Assembly: GCA_937891085.1 (NCBI GenBank)
Contig: CALAEY010000055.1
Coordinates: 1 to 5,473, forward strand
Direction of reading: 5' to 3'
DNA: 5,473 bases
Source: an uncultured Prevotellaceae bacterium
Lineage (GTDB): Bacteria; Bacteroidota; Bacteroidia; Bacteroidales; Bacteroidaceae
The notes under the pieces were generated by a model. That model ran no database searches. It had not been told where the DNA came from and worked only from the letters and a program-made list of their open reading frames with translations. Shown piece by piece: positions 1-5,473 of the stretch. Both the position numbers and the translations under genes were made by a program. The first letter of the stretch is position 1; the number at the start of each line of letters is the position of its first letter.

Positions 1-690
1 GCCGTTGGAGACCTCTATTGTTCTGTTAAGTCCTGAGATTATTCCCTGGCTCATGGAGAACTTGAACTGCAGGCCCAGAGGATTCCCGAACGCCGCAGCA
101 TAGGATCCCACCTTAAGCTCGTCTGAATCTCCGAGCTCCGCTGCCACAAGGTTATCAGCATCGATCTTTACGATTGCAAGATCGAGAGTGGAATCGTTCC
201 AAAGCACCGTGCCGTCTATCTCGCGGCCGTCATAAAGGTGAATGGTTACTGTTTTATAATCGCCGTCGTTTATTACGTGAGAGTTCGTGAGTATATATCC
301 GGCCTCATCTACTATAAAGCCTGTTCCCTGCGCCTCGACCTCGGTTGATCCGCTGCCTCCTCCGAAGAAGTACCAGTATCCGCTGCTGATCGCCTTTTCG
401 TAGACCGTATCGATCCCGACAACAGAGACCATCACCTTTTCGGCTATCTTTTCGCCGACATTGGGATCCGCAGCAAGCACGGCGCTGGCGTCAGAAGATG
501 TTCCGCTTTGCGTGTCCGGCTGCGAAGGCTCGGGTATATATACTATGTTCTGATTGCTCTGTGTGTTCTGGTTGCTCTGCGTATTTTCAAGCTGGGCTGC
601 AGTCTGGGCCGCTGTTCTTTGCGCGTAGCCCGATGCCATGATGCCGCCGCCGAACCCGCAGCCAAGCGCCAGGACCGCCGCAACCGCTAC
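1..690 (-). CDS. HtrA/DegP-like trypsin-family serine protease, partial (both ends missing)
   Basis: The reverse strand is open across this whole stretch and translates to about 230 residues of a membrane-anchored S1C (HtrA) protease. Reading from 690 downward there is a hydrophobic glycine/alanine-rich membrane segment (about 690-625, with the motif GCGFGGG). A Gln/Asn/Ser-rich linker follows (about 600-485), then the protease domain start. TGFIVDEAGYILTNSHVI carries the catalytic His (codon 277-279), and STLDLAIVKID carries the catalytic Asp (codon 181-183). FGNPLGL and SQGIISGLNR are also typical of the family. The window ends just before the expected GNSGG serine motif, so the catalytic Ser and any PDZ domain are not visible. 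No start codon or cytoplasmic N-terminus fits: the frame hits a stop at 724-726 inside rpsT. Family knowledge: such proteins degrade misfolded proteins at the outer face of the membrane. The style suggests Clostridia, unlike the rest of the window; the taxonomic call is inference. Confidence 0.88.
547..582 (-). repeat. Tandem 18-nt repeat in the protease linker
   Basis: Two adjacent copies encode TQSNQN twice, differing only at two synonymous third positions. They lie in the low-complexity linker between the membrane segment and the protease domain. This is a coding micro-repeat, probably of no function beyond spacer length. Confidence 0.7.
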
Positions 691-693
691 TAT
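678..693. other. Chimeric junction between two unrelated genes
   Basis: Left of this point the reverse strand encodes an HtrA-type protease. Right of it the forward strand encodes S20 from about its residue 21. Each reading loses family resemblance at the same place: S20 resemblance begins at NRYYGKTM (682 onward), and the protease's membrane segment ends at about 690. The 9-12 bases shared by both readings (about 682-693) are compatible with a short-overlap misjoin. A real deletion/inversion would leave an S20 gene without its start and a protease without its start, which makes an assembly artefact the more likely reading. A frame that runs from 508 to 876 across the junction is a by-product and should not be annotated as a protein. 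Confidence 0.8.
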
Positions 694-876
694 GGCAAGA
701 CAATGAGAAACGCAGTTCGCAAGTTACGTGCTACAACAGATAAGGAAGCAGCAGTGGCTCAGTATCCTGCTGTAACTAAGTTGCTGGATAAGCTGGCTAA
801 GAAGAACATCATCCACCAGAACAAGGCCAACAACTTGAAGTCTAAGCTTGCGCTCTACATCAACAAGCTGGGTTAA
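682..876 (+). CDS. rpsT: 30S ribosomal protein S20, 5'-truncated
   Basis: The 64 codons from NRYYGKTMRNAVRKLRATT to the stop TAA at 874-876 match the S20 family as found in Bacteroidales. Features seen are the basic helical N-terminal part (KTMRNAVRKLR), the middle segment VTKLLDKLAKKNIIHQNKA and the ending NNLKSKLALYINKLG. S20 is usually about 84 residues in this group, so about 20 residues are missing, normally beginning MANHKSS and rich in Lys/Arg. The bases before 682 read as an HtrA gene on the other strand, so neither start codon nor promoter is present here. S20 is a primary 16S rRNA-binding protein of the small subunit, made of a bundle of long helices. It is followed by its own terminator, then by gyrB in the same direction. 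The truncation is attributed to the junction, not to decay, because the rest is intact. Confidence 0.88.
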   Translation, partial: NRYYGKTMRNAVRKLRATTDKEAAVAQYPAVTKLLDKLAKKNIIHQNKANNLKSKLALYINKLG

Positions 877-912
877 CTAACTACGTTACCTCCTATTTAA
901 GTTTATAAATTC

Positions 913-950
913 AGGCTGAACTCCTTCATGGGGTTCGGTCTTTTCTGTTT
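913..950 (+). terminator. Rho-independent terminator after rpsT
   Basis: A stem pairs 916-924 with 930-938 (nine pairs, two of them G-U) around the five-base loop TTCAT. It can be extended by three pairs to 913-941. It is followed by a T-rich run (TCTTTTCTGTTTT). It lies 37 bases past the rpsT stop and separates rpsT from the gyrB promoter. Confidence 0.78.
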
Positions 951-990
951 TGGGAGTCCAGCAGGTCTTAAAACATGCTAAAAAAGTAGG

Positions 991-1017
991 GAAACGCATC
1001 ATTTTATGCTGCGTTTC
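991..1017 (+). repeat. Inverted repeat upstream of the gyrB promoter
   Basis: GAAACGCA (991-998) and TGCGTTTC (1010-1017) are perfect 8-base inverted copies around an 11-base spacer. An alternative inner pairing GCAT/ATGC is also possible. It begins about 50 bases past the rpsT terminator and ends 26 bases before the -7 element of the gyrB promoter. No T-run follows, so it is not a standard terminator. It may be a regulator-binding site or a relic; there is no direct evidence for either. Confidence 0.5.
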
Positions 1018-1042
1018 TGGCAAGAGTTCCAAAGATTTTTCG

Positions 1043-1050
1043 TATCTTTG
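1043..1050 (+). promoter_or_regulatory. gyrB promoter, Bacteroidetes -7 element
   Basis: TATCTTTG matches the TAnnTTTG -7 consensus of the Bacteroidetes primary sigma factor exactly. It sits 20 bases before the gyrB ATG, which would give a leader of only about 12-15 bases. No good TTTG -33 box is present at the usual 19-21 base spacing. The leader (AATTATCGAAGCA) has no Shine-Dalgarno motif, as is common in this phylum. Confidence 0.65.
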
Positions 1051-1070
1051 TAAACTTAATTATCGAAGCA

Positions 1071-3041
1071 ATGACTGAAGAAGAAAAGATTATCGGAGAA
1101 CAGGATTATACCGCCCATAACATCCAGGTTTTGGAGGGTTTGGAGGCTGTGCGTAAACGTCCTGCCATGTATATCGGCGACATCAGTGCCAATGGTCTGC
1201 ACCACTTGGTAAATGAGGTGGTGGACAACTCTATCGACGAGGCACTGGCTGGTTTCTGTGACAAAATAGAAGTGACAATCAACGAAGACAACTCGATTAC
1301 CGTTCAAGACAACGGCCGTGGTATCCCTGTGGATATGCACGAGAAGGAGCATAAGTCGGCCCTCGAGGTGGTGATGACGGTGCTGCATGCCGGAGGTAAG
1401 TTTGACAAAGGTTCTTACAAGGTGTCTGGCGGTCTGCATGGCGTGGGTGTGTCTTGCGTGAACGGCCTTTCGAAGCACATGACCACTCAGGTTTTCCGTG
1501 GCGGACATATCTACCAACAAGAATATGAGATAGGCAAGCCGCTCTATGACGTGAAGATCATAGGCGACTGCGACGAGGCATTCACAGGTACACGACAGCA
1601 GTTCTGGCCAGATGACACTATCTTCACAGAGACCGTATATGAATATGAGCGTCTGGCAAAGCGTATGCGTGAGCTGGCATTCCTGAATGCGGGCATCACC
1701 ATCACGCTGACCGATCGCCGTGAGGTAAATGAGGAGGATGGCAGCTTCAAGCAAGACGTATTCTACTCCAAAGATGGTCTGAGGGAGTTCGTGCGCTACG
1801 TGGATGCCAACCGTGAGCACCTGTTCAACGACGTGATCTACATCACTACAGAGAAGCAGGGCACGCCTATCGATGTGGCCATCATGTATAACACGGGCTA
1901 CAACGAGAACATCCATTCTTACGTAAACAACATCAACACCATAGAGGGTGGTAAGCACTTGGAGGGCTTCCGCCGTGCCTTGACGCGCACACTGAAAAAG
2001 TACGCCGAGGACAACAAGCTGCTGGAGAAGGCAAAGGTGGAGATAGCTGGTGACGACTTCCGTGAGGGTCTGACGGCTGTAATCTCCATCAAGGTGGCTG
2101 AGCCTCAGTTTGAGGGACAGACCAAGACGAAGCTGGGCAACAGCGAGGTGATGGGTGCTGTGGACAGTGCCGTAGGTGAGGCGCTGAGCAACTTCCTGGA
2201 GGAGCATCCTAAGGAGGCTAAGCTCATCGTAGAGAAGGTGGTGCTGGCTGCACAGGCGCGTATCGCTGCCCGTAAGGCCCGTGAGACCGTGCAGCGCAAG
2301 TCGCCTATGAGCGGTGGCGGTCTGCCTGGCAAACTGGCCGACTGCTCCAGCAAGGATCCTGATGAGTGTGAGCTCTTCCTCGTGGAGGGTGACTCTGCAG
2401 GTGGTAGTGCCAAGCAGGGACGCAACCGTCTGTTTCAGGCTATCCTGCCTCTGCGCGGAAAGATCTTGAACGTGGAGAAGGCCATGTGGCACAAGGCATT
2501 CGAGAGTGATGAGGTGAACAACATCATTCAGGCACTGGGCATCCGCTTCGGTGTAGATGGCGAGGATACCAAGAAGGCCAACATCGACAAGCTGCGCTAC
2601 AAGAAGATCATCGTGATGACCGATGCCGATGTCGATGGTTCGCACATCGACACGCTGGTGATGACGCTCTTCTTCCGCTACTTCCCTGAGATCATAGAGA
2701 AGGGTTACCTCTATCTGGCCACTCCTCCACTCTACCTCTGCACAAAGGGTAAGAACAAGGAGTATTGCTGGACCGACCAGCAGCGCCAGATGTTCATCGA
2801 TACGTATGGAGGTGGCTCTGAGGGTAGCATCCACACACAGCGCTACAAAGGTCTGGGTGAGATGAACCCTGAGCAGCTCTGGGAGACTACCATGAATCCT
2901 GAGAACCGTATGCTGAAGCAGGTACACATGACCAATGCAGCTGATGCCGACTGGACATTCTCCATGCTGATGGGTGAGGACGTGGGTCCAAGACGTGAGT
3001 TCATAGAGAAGAATGCTACCTACGCCAATATCGACGCATAG
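1071..3041 (+). CDS. gyrB: DNA gyrase subunit B
   Basis: This complete 656-residue protein is the ATPase subunit of DNA gyrase. With GyrA it introduces negative supercoils into DNA in the cytoplasm. The N-terminal GHKL ATPase domain (about residues 15-235) has E49 and N53 in HHLVNEVVDNSIDEAL, D80 in QDNGRGIP (80-86) and the ATP-lid sequence SGGLHGVG (119-126). The transducer domain carries the QTKTKLGN loop (350-357), whose Q350 and K352 reach the nucleotide. The TOPRIM domain has EGDSAGGSAKQGRNR (439-453), PLRGKILNVEK (460-470) and the metal-binding DADVDGSHI (518-526). The C-terminal QRYKGLGEMNPEQLWETTM (590-608) is characteristic. The length matches gyrases without the roughly 170-residue insert found in E. 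coli GyrB (804 residues). The TTM following LWE and the ending NATYANIDA favour GyrB over ParE. The ATG at 1071 is supported by the promoter at 1043-1050 and by normal N-terminal length. Confidence 0.98.
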   Translation: MTEEEKIIGEQDYTAHNIQVLEGLEAVRKRPAMYIGDISANGLHHLVNEVVDNSIDEALAGFCDKIEVTINEDNSITVQDNGRGIPVDMHEKEHKSALEVVMTVLHAGGKFDKGSYKVSGGLHGVGVSCVNGLSKHMTTQVFRGGHIYQQEYEIGKPLYDVKIIGDCDEAFTGTRQQFWPDDTIFTETVYEYERLAKRMRELAFLNAGITITLTDRREVNEEDGSFKQDVFYSKDGLREFVRYVDANREHLFNDVIYITTEKQGTPIDVAIMYNTGYNENIHSYVNNINTIEGGKHLEGFRRALTRTLKKYAEDNKLLEKAKVEIAGDDFREGLTAVISIKVAEPQFEGQTKTKLGNSEVMGAVDSAVGEALSNFLEEHPKEAKLIVEKVVLAAQARIAARKARETVQRKSPMSGGGLPGKLADCSSKDPDECELFLVEGDSAGGSAKQGRNRLFQAILPLRGKILNVEKAMWHKAFESDEVNNIIQALGIRFGVDGEDTKKANIDKLRYKKIIVMTDADVDGSHIDTLVMTLFFRYFPEIIEKGYLYLATPPLYLCTKGKNKEYCWTDQQRQMFIDTYGGGSEGSIHTQRYKGLGEMNPEQLWETTMNPENRMLKQVHMTNAADADWTFSMLMGEDVGPRREFIEKNATYANIDA

Positions 3042-3085
3042 CATTCAAAGAAGAAAGCACTTCGCATCTTACATATAACGAAGGA

Positions 3086-3135
3086 AAAGCCCTGGTGAAC
3101 GTAGGAAAATCCTACTGCCAGGGCTTTAATTTTGC
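3086..3135. terminator. Bidirectional terminator between gyrB and the gpmI operon
   Basis: AAAGCCCTGG (3086-3095) pairs perfectly with CCAGGGCTTT (3118-3127). Inside, GTAGGA (3101-3106) pairs with TCCTAC (3110-3115) around an AAA loop, with a small asymmetric internal bulge. The A-run on the left and the T-rich tail on the right (TTTAATTTT) allow it to act for both converging transcripts. It lies about 45 bases after the gyrB stop and about 20 bases after the DUF3109 gene stop on the other strand. Confidence 0.85.
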
Positions 3136-3148
3136 ACTTTCGTGAGCT

Positions 3149-3733
3149 TTACTTAATATAACCTCTTCGTTTCAGCTCTTCTACAGCCTCTACGAGTTCC
3201 TGGTACCACGCTTCGCCAAACTTGCGAATCAGTGGCTCCTTAAGGAACTCATACACGCGTACATTCTCTTTCTGACCTAAGAGCAGGGCCGCCTTGCAGA
3301 TGTTCCAGCGGTCGTAATTCAGCGCCTCCATATCACCCACACGCTTCACCCTAATGGGATAGAGGTGGCAGGAAATAGGCTTATAAAAGCCAATCTTGCC
3401 TTCGCGACAGGCCTTCTCGATGGTGCAGAAGCAGCAACCTTTCTCATCGTAGCAGGTGAAGACGCAGTCCTTGCCATTCACGATGGAGGTGACCAACTGC
3501 CCTTCTGGGTCGGTGTAAGCCACGCCTTGCTTTTTGATGACCTTGCGTGCCTGCAGATCCAGACTGTCCCATATTACGGGCAGCACCTCCTCGATCTCCA
3601 GCACCTCATCTAATTCTAAGGGTGCCCCCGCATCGCCCTCGATGCAGCAGGCACCCATACATTCGTTTAAGTCGCAGATGAAACGCTCTGTCAGCACTTC
3701 ATCGCTAATCAGCACGTCTCCTATCTGATACAT
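3149..3733 (-). CDS. DUF3109-type cysteine-rich protein (YkgJ-like)
   Basis: This complete 194-residue cytoplasmic protein has no signal peptide or membrane segment. It has 12 cysteines at residues 20, 25, 29, 30, 90, 94, 100, 101, 103, 109, 122 and 146. The grouped motifs CDLNECMGACC (20-30), CVFTC (90-94), GCCFC (99-103) and KPISCHLYPIR (118-128) match the DUF3109 family common in Bacteroidetes. They also resemble the CxxxCC and C-x-x-P pattern of YkgJ-type putative zinc or iron-sulfur proteins. The pattern suggests a bound metal or Fe-S cluster; no catalytic activity is known to me and none can be read from the sequence. Its ATG (3731-3733) overlaps the gpmI stop by one base (TAATG), so the two genes are co-transcribed and probably translationally coupled. 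It ends about 20 bases before the shared bidirectional terminator. Family assignment is fairly secure; function is unknown. Confidence 0.85.
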   Translation of the reverse strand: MYQIGDVLISDEVLTERFICDLNECMGACCIEGDAGAPLELDEVLEIEEVLPVIWDSLDLQARKVIKKQGVAYTDPEGQLVTSIVNGKDCVFTCYDEKGCCFCTIEKACREGKIGFYKPISCHLYPIRVKRVGDMEALNYDRWNICKAALLLGQKENVRVYEFLKEPLIRKFGEAWYQELVEAVEELKRRGYIK

Positions 3734-5250
3734 TACTTAATCAAGTCGTTACCCGTCATGTCTGCAGGCTGTGGCATGCCCATGATGTGCAGGATAGACG
3801 GAGCTACGTCTGCCAGCACGCCATCTACCACCTTAGCGTCCTTATTCTCCGTCACATAGACGAATGGTACAGGATTCAGAGAGTGTGCTGTATTTGGCGT
3901 ACCATCTTCATTCAGCGCATGGTCGGCATTTCCATGATCGGCAATGATGATCACCTCATAATCGTTAGCCTTAGCAGCCTCAACGGTAGCATTCACGCAG
4001 TTGTCAATAGCCACCACAGCCTTCTCGATAGCCTCATACACACCCGTATGGCCCACCATATCACCGTTGGCATAGTTCACTACGATGAAGTCGTACTTCT
4101 GGGTGTTGATAGCCTCAACCAACTTATCCTTCACCTCATAGGCGCTCATCTCTGGCTTCAGGTCGTAGGTGGCCACCTTTGGAGAAGGCACCAAGATGCG
4201 GTCTTCGCCATCGAACGGAGTCTCACGACCACCGTTGAAGAAGAAGGTAACGTGTGCGTATTTCTCTGTCTCTGCAATGTGCAGCTGCTTCTTGCCGTTC
4301 TTTGAGAGGTACTCACCCAGCGTATCGGCTACGTTCTCCTTGTCGAAGAGGATGTGCACGCCCTTGAATGAGGCATCGTATGGAGTCATGCAGTAATATT
4401 GCAGACCAGGGATGGTGTGCATGCCTTGCTCTGGCATATCCTGCTGCGTCAGTGCGATGGTGATTTCCTTGGCACGGTCGTTACGGTAGTTGAAGAAGAT
4501 AAACACATCGCCTTCTTTCACACGACCATCCACTGTGCTGTTTACAATAGGCTTGATGAACTCGTCTGTCACGCCCTCATCGTAGCTCTCCTGCATGGCT
4601 TGCACCATGTTGTCGCTCAGCTTGCCAGTGCCGTTTACGAGCTGGTCGTAACCCACCTTCACGCGTTCCCAACGCTTATCGCGGTCCATCGTGTAGAAGC
4701 GGCCGATGATAGAAGCCACCACACCAGCACTCTTCTTGCAATGCTCTTCTACTTCAGCGATAAAGCCCTTACCGCTGCGAGGATCAGTGTCTCGACCGTC
4801 CATCAAGCAGTGGATAAAGGTACGGTCTTCCAAACCGTATTCCTTAGCGATGTCGCACAGTTTGAACAGATGCTCCAGAGAGCTATGTACGCCACCGTTG
4901 GAGGTCAGACCCATGATATGCAGGCCTACGCCATGCTCCTTAGCATACGTATAGGCAGAGATGATCTCCTTATTATTAAGGATGCTGCCGTCTTTGCAGG
5001 CACGGTTGATCTTCACCAGATCCTGATACACAATGCGTCCGGCACCGATATTGAGGTGACCCACCTCAGAATTACCCATCTGTCCATCGGGCAGACCTAC
5101 GTTCTCACCGCTGGCGCGGAGCTGAGAATTAGGATACGTGGAGGTGAGGTAGTCCCAATAAGGAGTAGGAGTACAGAAGATCACATCGTCTTTCTGATGG
5201 TCGCCAATGCCCCAACCATCGAGAATCATTAAAAGCGCTTTCTTTGCCAT
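3733..5250 (-). CDS. gpmI: 2,3-bisphosphoglycerate-independent phosphoglycerate mutase
   Basis: This 505-residue cytoplasmic enzyme interconverts 3- and 2-phosphoglycerate in glycolysis and gluconeogenesis, using two Mn ions and a phosphoserine intermediate. It belongs to the alkaline phosphatase superfamily. Visible active-site residues are D11 (MILDGWG), the catalytic S61 (MGNSEVGH), H122 (VHSSLEH), R153/D154 (DGRDTDP), R184 (GRFYTMDRD), R256/R259 (YRNDRA), K330, D397 and H401 (NGDMVGHTG), D438/H439 (ADHGNAD) and H456 (TAHSLNPVPF). All expected ligands are present and the length is typical (about 505-515). The frame is open to an ATG at 5317-5319. However, that ATG overlaps the putative -33 box and adds 23 residues that no family member needs. 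The ATG at 5248-5250, giving MAKKALLMILDGWG, is therefore chosen. It is the first gene of a two-gene operon with the DUF3109 gene. Confidence 0.97.
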   Translation of the reverse strand: MAKKALLMILDGWGIGDHQKDDVIFCTPTPYWDYLTSTYPNSQLRASGENVGLPDGQMGNSEVGHLNIGAGRIVYQDLVKINRACKDGSILNNKEIISAYTYAKEHGVGLHIMGLTSNGGVHSSLEHLFKLCDIAKEYGLEDRTFIHCLMDGRDTDPRSGKGFIAEVEEHCKKSAGVVASIIGRFYTMDRDKRWERVKVGYDQLVNGTGKLSDNMVQAMQESYDEGVTDEFIKPIVNSTVDGRVKEGDVFIFFNYRNDRAKEITIALTQQDMPEQGMHTIPGLQYYCMTPYDASFKGVHILFDKENVADTLGEYLSKNGKKQLHIAETEKYAHVTFFFNGGRETPFDGEDRILVPSPKVATYDLKPEMSAYEVKDKLVEAINTQKYDFIVVNYANGDMVGHTGVYEAIEKAVVAIDNCVNATVEAAKANDYEVIIIADHGNADHALNEDGTPNTAHSLNPVPFVYVTENKDAKVVDGVLADVAPSILHIMGMPQPADMTGNDLIK

Positions 5251-5268
5251 AATATTTTCTTTATTATT

Positions 5269-5278
5269 TGTACGTACA
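5269..5278. repeat. 10-bp palindrome in the gpmI leader
   Basis: TGTACGTACA is a perfect palindrome centred about 24 bases upstream of the gpmI ATG, between the predicted transcription start and the start codon. It could be a dimeric regulator site or chance; the sequence does not decide. Confidence 0.4.
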
Positions 5279-5288
5279 TATTTGGTTA

Positions 5289-5320
5289 CAAAATTACTAC
5301 AAAACGTAGTATTTTGCAAT
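5289..5320 (-). promoter_or_regulatory. gpmI promoter (Bacteroidetes type)
   Basis: On the minus strand TAATTTTG (5296-5289) matches the -7 consensus TAnnTTTG exactly. ATTG (5320-5317) is a three-of-four match to the -33 TTTG, with 20 bases between them, the expected spacing. Transcription would start near 5282, giving a leader of about 32 bases to the ATG at 5250. The leader is A/T-rich and lacks a Shine-Dalgarno sequence. Confidence 0.7.
5291..5315. repeat. Inverted repeat inside the gpmI promoter spacer
   Basis: AAATTACTAC (5291-5300) and GTAGTATTTT (5306-5315) are inverted copies with one mismatch (9 of 10 pairs) around the loop AAAAC. The repeat occupies the space between the -33 and -7 elements and overlaps the -7 element. 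A protein bound here would block RNA polymerase, so an operator is possible. No known regulator motif is recognised. Confidence 0.5.
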
Positions 5321-5331
5321 GTTACAAGTTA

Positions 5332-5360
5332 TTTCTTTTTTCTTTCTTGATTTCTTTCTT
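5332..5360. repeat. Pyrimidine-rich tract with short direct repeats
   Basis: The plus strand is nearly all T and C here. TTTCTTTCTT occurs at 5339-5348 and again at 5351-5360, and a related TTTCTTTCCC follows at 5378-5387. It lies just upstream of the gpmI promoter and continues into the hairpin at 5373-5407. It contains no coding signal. Confidence 0.6.
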
Positions 5361-5372
5361 ATAAAGTTACTT

Positions 5373-5407
5373 GTTCATTTCTTTCCCACGGGGGGAAAGA
5401 AACGAAC
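5373..5407. repeat. Strong hairpin in a probable dispersed intergenic repeat
   Basis: Positions 5373-5387 pair with 5393-5407 in 14 of 15 positions around the loop ACGGG. The core arms are TTTCTTTCCC and GGGAAAGAAA, flanked by GTTC/GAAC. The following bases (CGAACCAAAGAAAGC) resemble a family of AAAGAAA-rich intergenic repeats that I recall from many bacterial genomes, Prevotella included; that recollection could not be checked here. The remaining stretch to the window end (5408-5473) holds no gene I can support. Confidence 0.5.
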
Positions 5408-5473
5408 CAAAGAAAGCCCGCCGTCTGCACATCTTCCGCTAAAAATCACTCACGTTTTCCTAAAGCGCGAAAA

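Noticed and set aside
1106..2425. Small minus-strand frames of 61-106 codons inside gyrB
   Set aside because: They are out-of-frame shadows within a complete essential gene with no independent evidence.
1056..3044. A 662-codon open frame on the minus strand covering the whole of gyrB
   Set aside because: It is codon-aligned with gyrB and stays open only because gyrB avoids TTA, CTA and TCA codons. The translation is rich in Leu, His and Val without domain character, while the plus strand is unmistakably GyrB.
3042..3148. A possible small RNA or short gene between gyrB and the DUF3109 gene
   Set aside because: The only structure is the bidirectional terminator; no promoter or start codon context is present in the remaining bases.
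3365..4396. Several plus-strand open frames of 64-172 codons opposite the DUF3109 gene and gpmI
   Set aside because: They overlap two well-supported genes entirely, have no recognisable motifs and no promoter, and are best read as antisense shadows.
4399..5232. A 277-codon open frame on the plus strand opposite gpmI
   Set aside because: It is an antisense shadow of a fully conserved gpmI, with no promoter and low-complexity Leu/His/Val composition.
5251..5319. A 23-residue N-terminal extension of GpmI from the ATG at 5319
   Set aside because: That ATG lies upstream of the predicted transcription start and within the -33 box. The family begins at the MAKKALLMILDGWG-type sequence starting at 5250.
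5388..5395. CRISPR-like or transposon-end interpretation of the right-end inverted repeat
   Set aside because: There are no spaced repeat units, no second terminal repeat, no target-site duplication and no transposase in view, so only a hairpin repeat can be supported.

Overview
The window looks like a metagenomic contig from a member of the Bacteroidales, most likely a Prevotella-type gut or rumen bacterium, with a foreign piece joined to its left end. The Bacteroidales assignment rests on several points. GyrB is short (656 aa) and lacks the large C-terminal insert of the proteobacterial enzyme. A DUF3109-type cysteine-rich protein is present. Two promoters match the Bacteroidetes -7 consensus TAnnTTTG, and genes lack clear Shine-Dalgarno sequences. 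No named species can be assigned from the sequence alone.

Layout. Positions 1 to about 690 (minus strand) encode the middle of an HtrA/DegP-like membrane-anchored serine protease of Clostridia-like character, cut at both ends. At about 682-693 it runs head-on into the plus-strand gene for ribosomal protein S20 (rpsT), whose first 20 or so codons are missing. This junction is most simply an assembly chimera. A terminator follows rpsT. A 27-nt hairpin and a Bacteroidetes-type promoter then precede gyrB (1071-3041, complete). gyrB ends at a bidirectional terminator. From the other side a two-gene minus-strand operon converges on that terminator: gpmI (cofactor-independent phosphoglycerate mutase, 5250-3733), followed by a one-base-overlapping DUF3109 gene (3733-3149). 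Upstream of gpmI lie a promoter containing an inverted repeat, then a pyrimidine-rich stretch with a strong 15-position hairpin that resembles a dispersed intergenic repeat.

Together the Bacteroidales part is ordinary housekeeping DNA: translation (S20), DNA topology (GyrB), lower glycolysis (GpmI), and one small metal- or Fe-S-binding candidate of unknown role. I see no defence system, CRISPR array, mobile element, tRNA or rRNA. I found no convincing undescribed system. The items most worth checking are the chimeric junction, the gpmI promoter architecture, the coupled DUF3109 gene and the right-end repeat.
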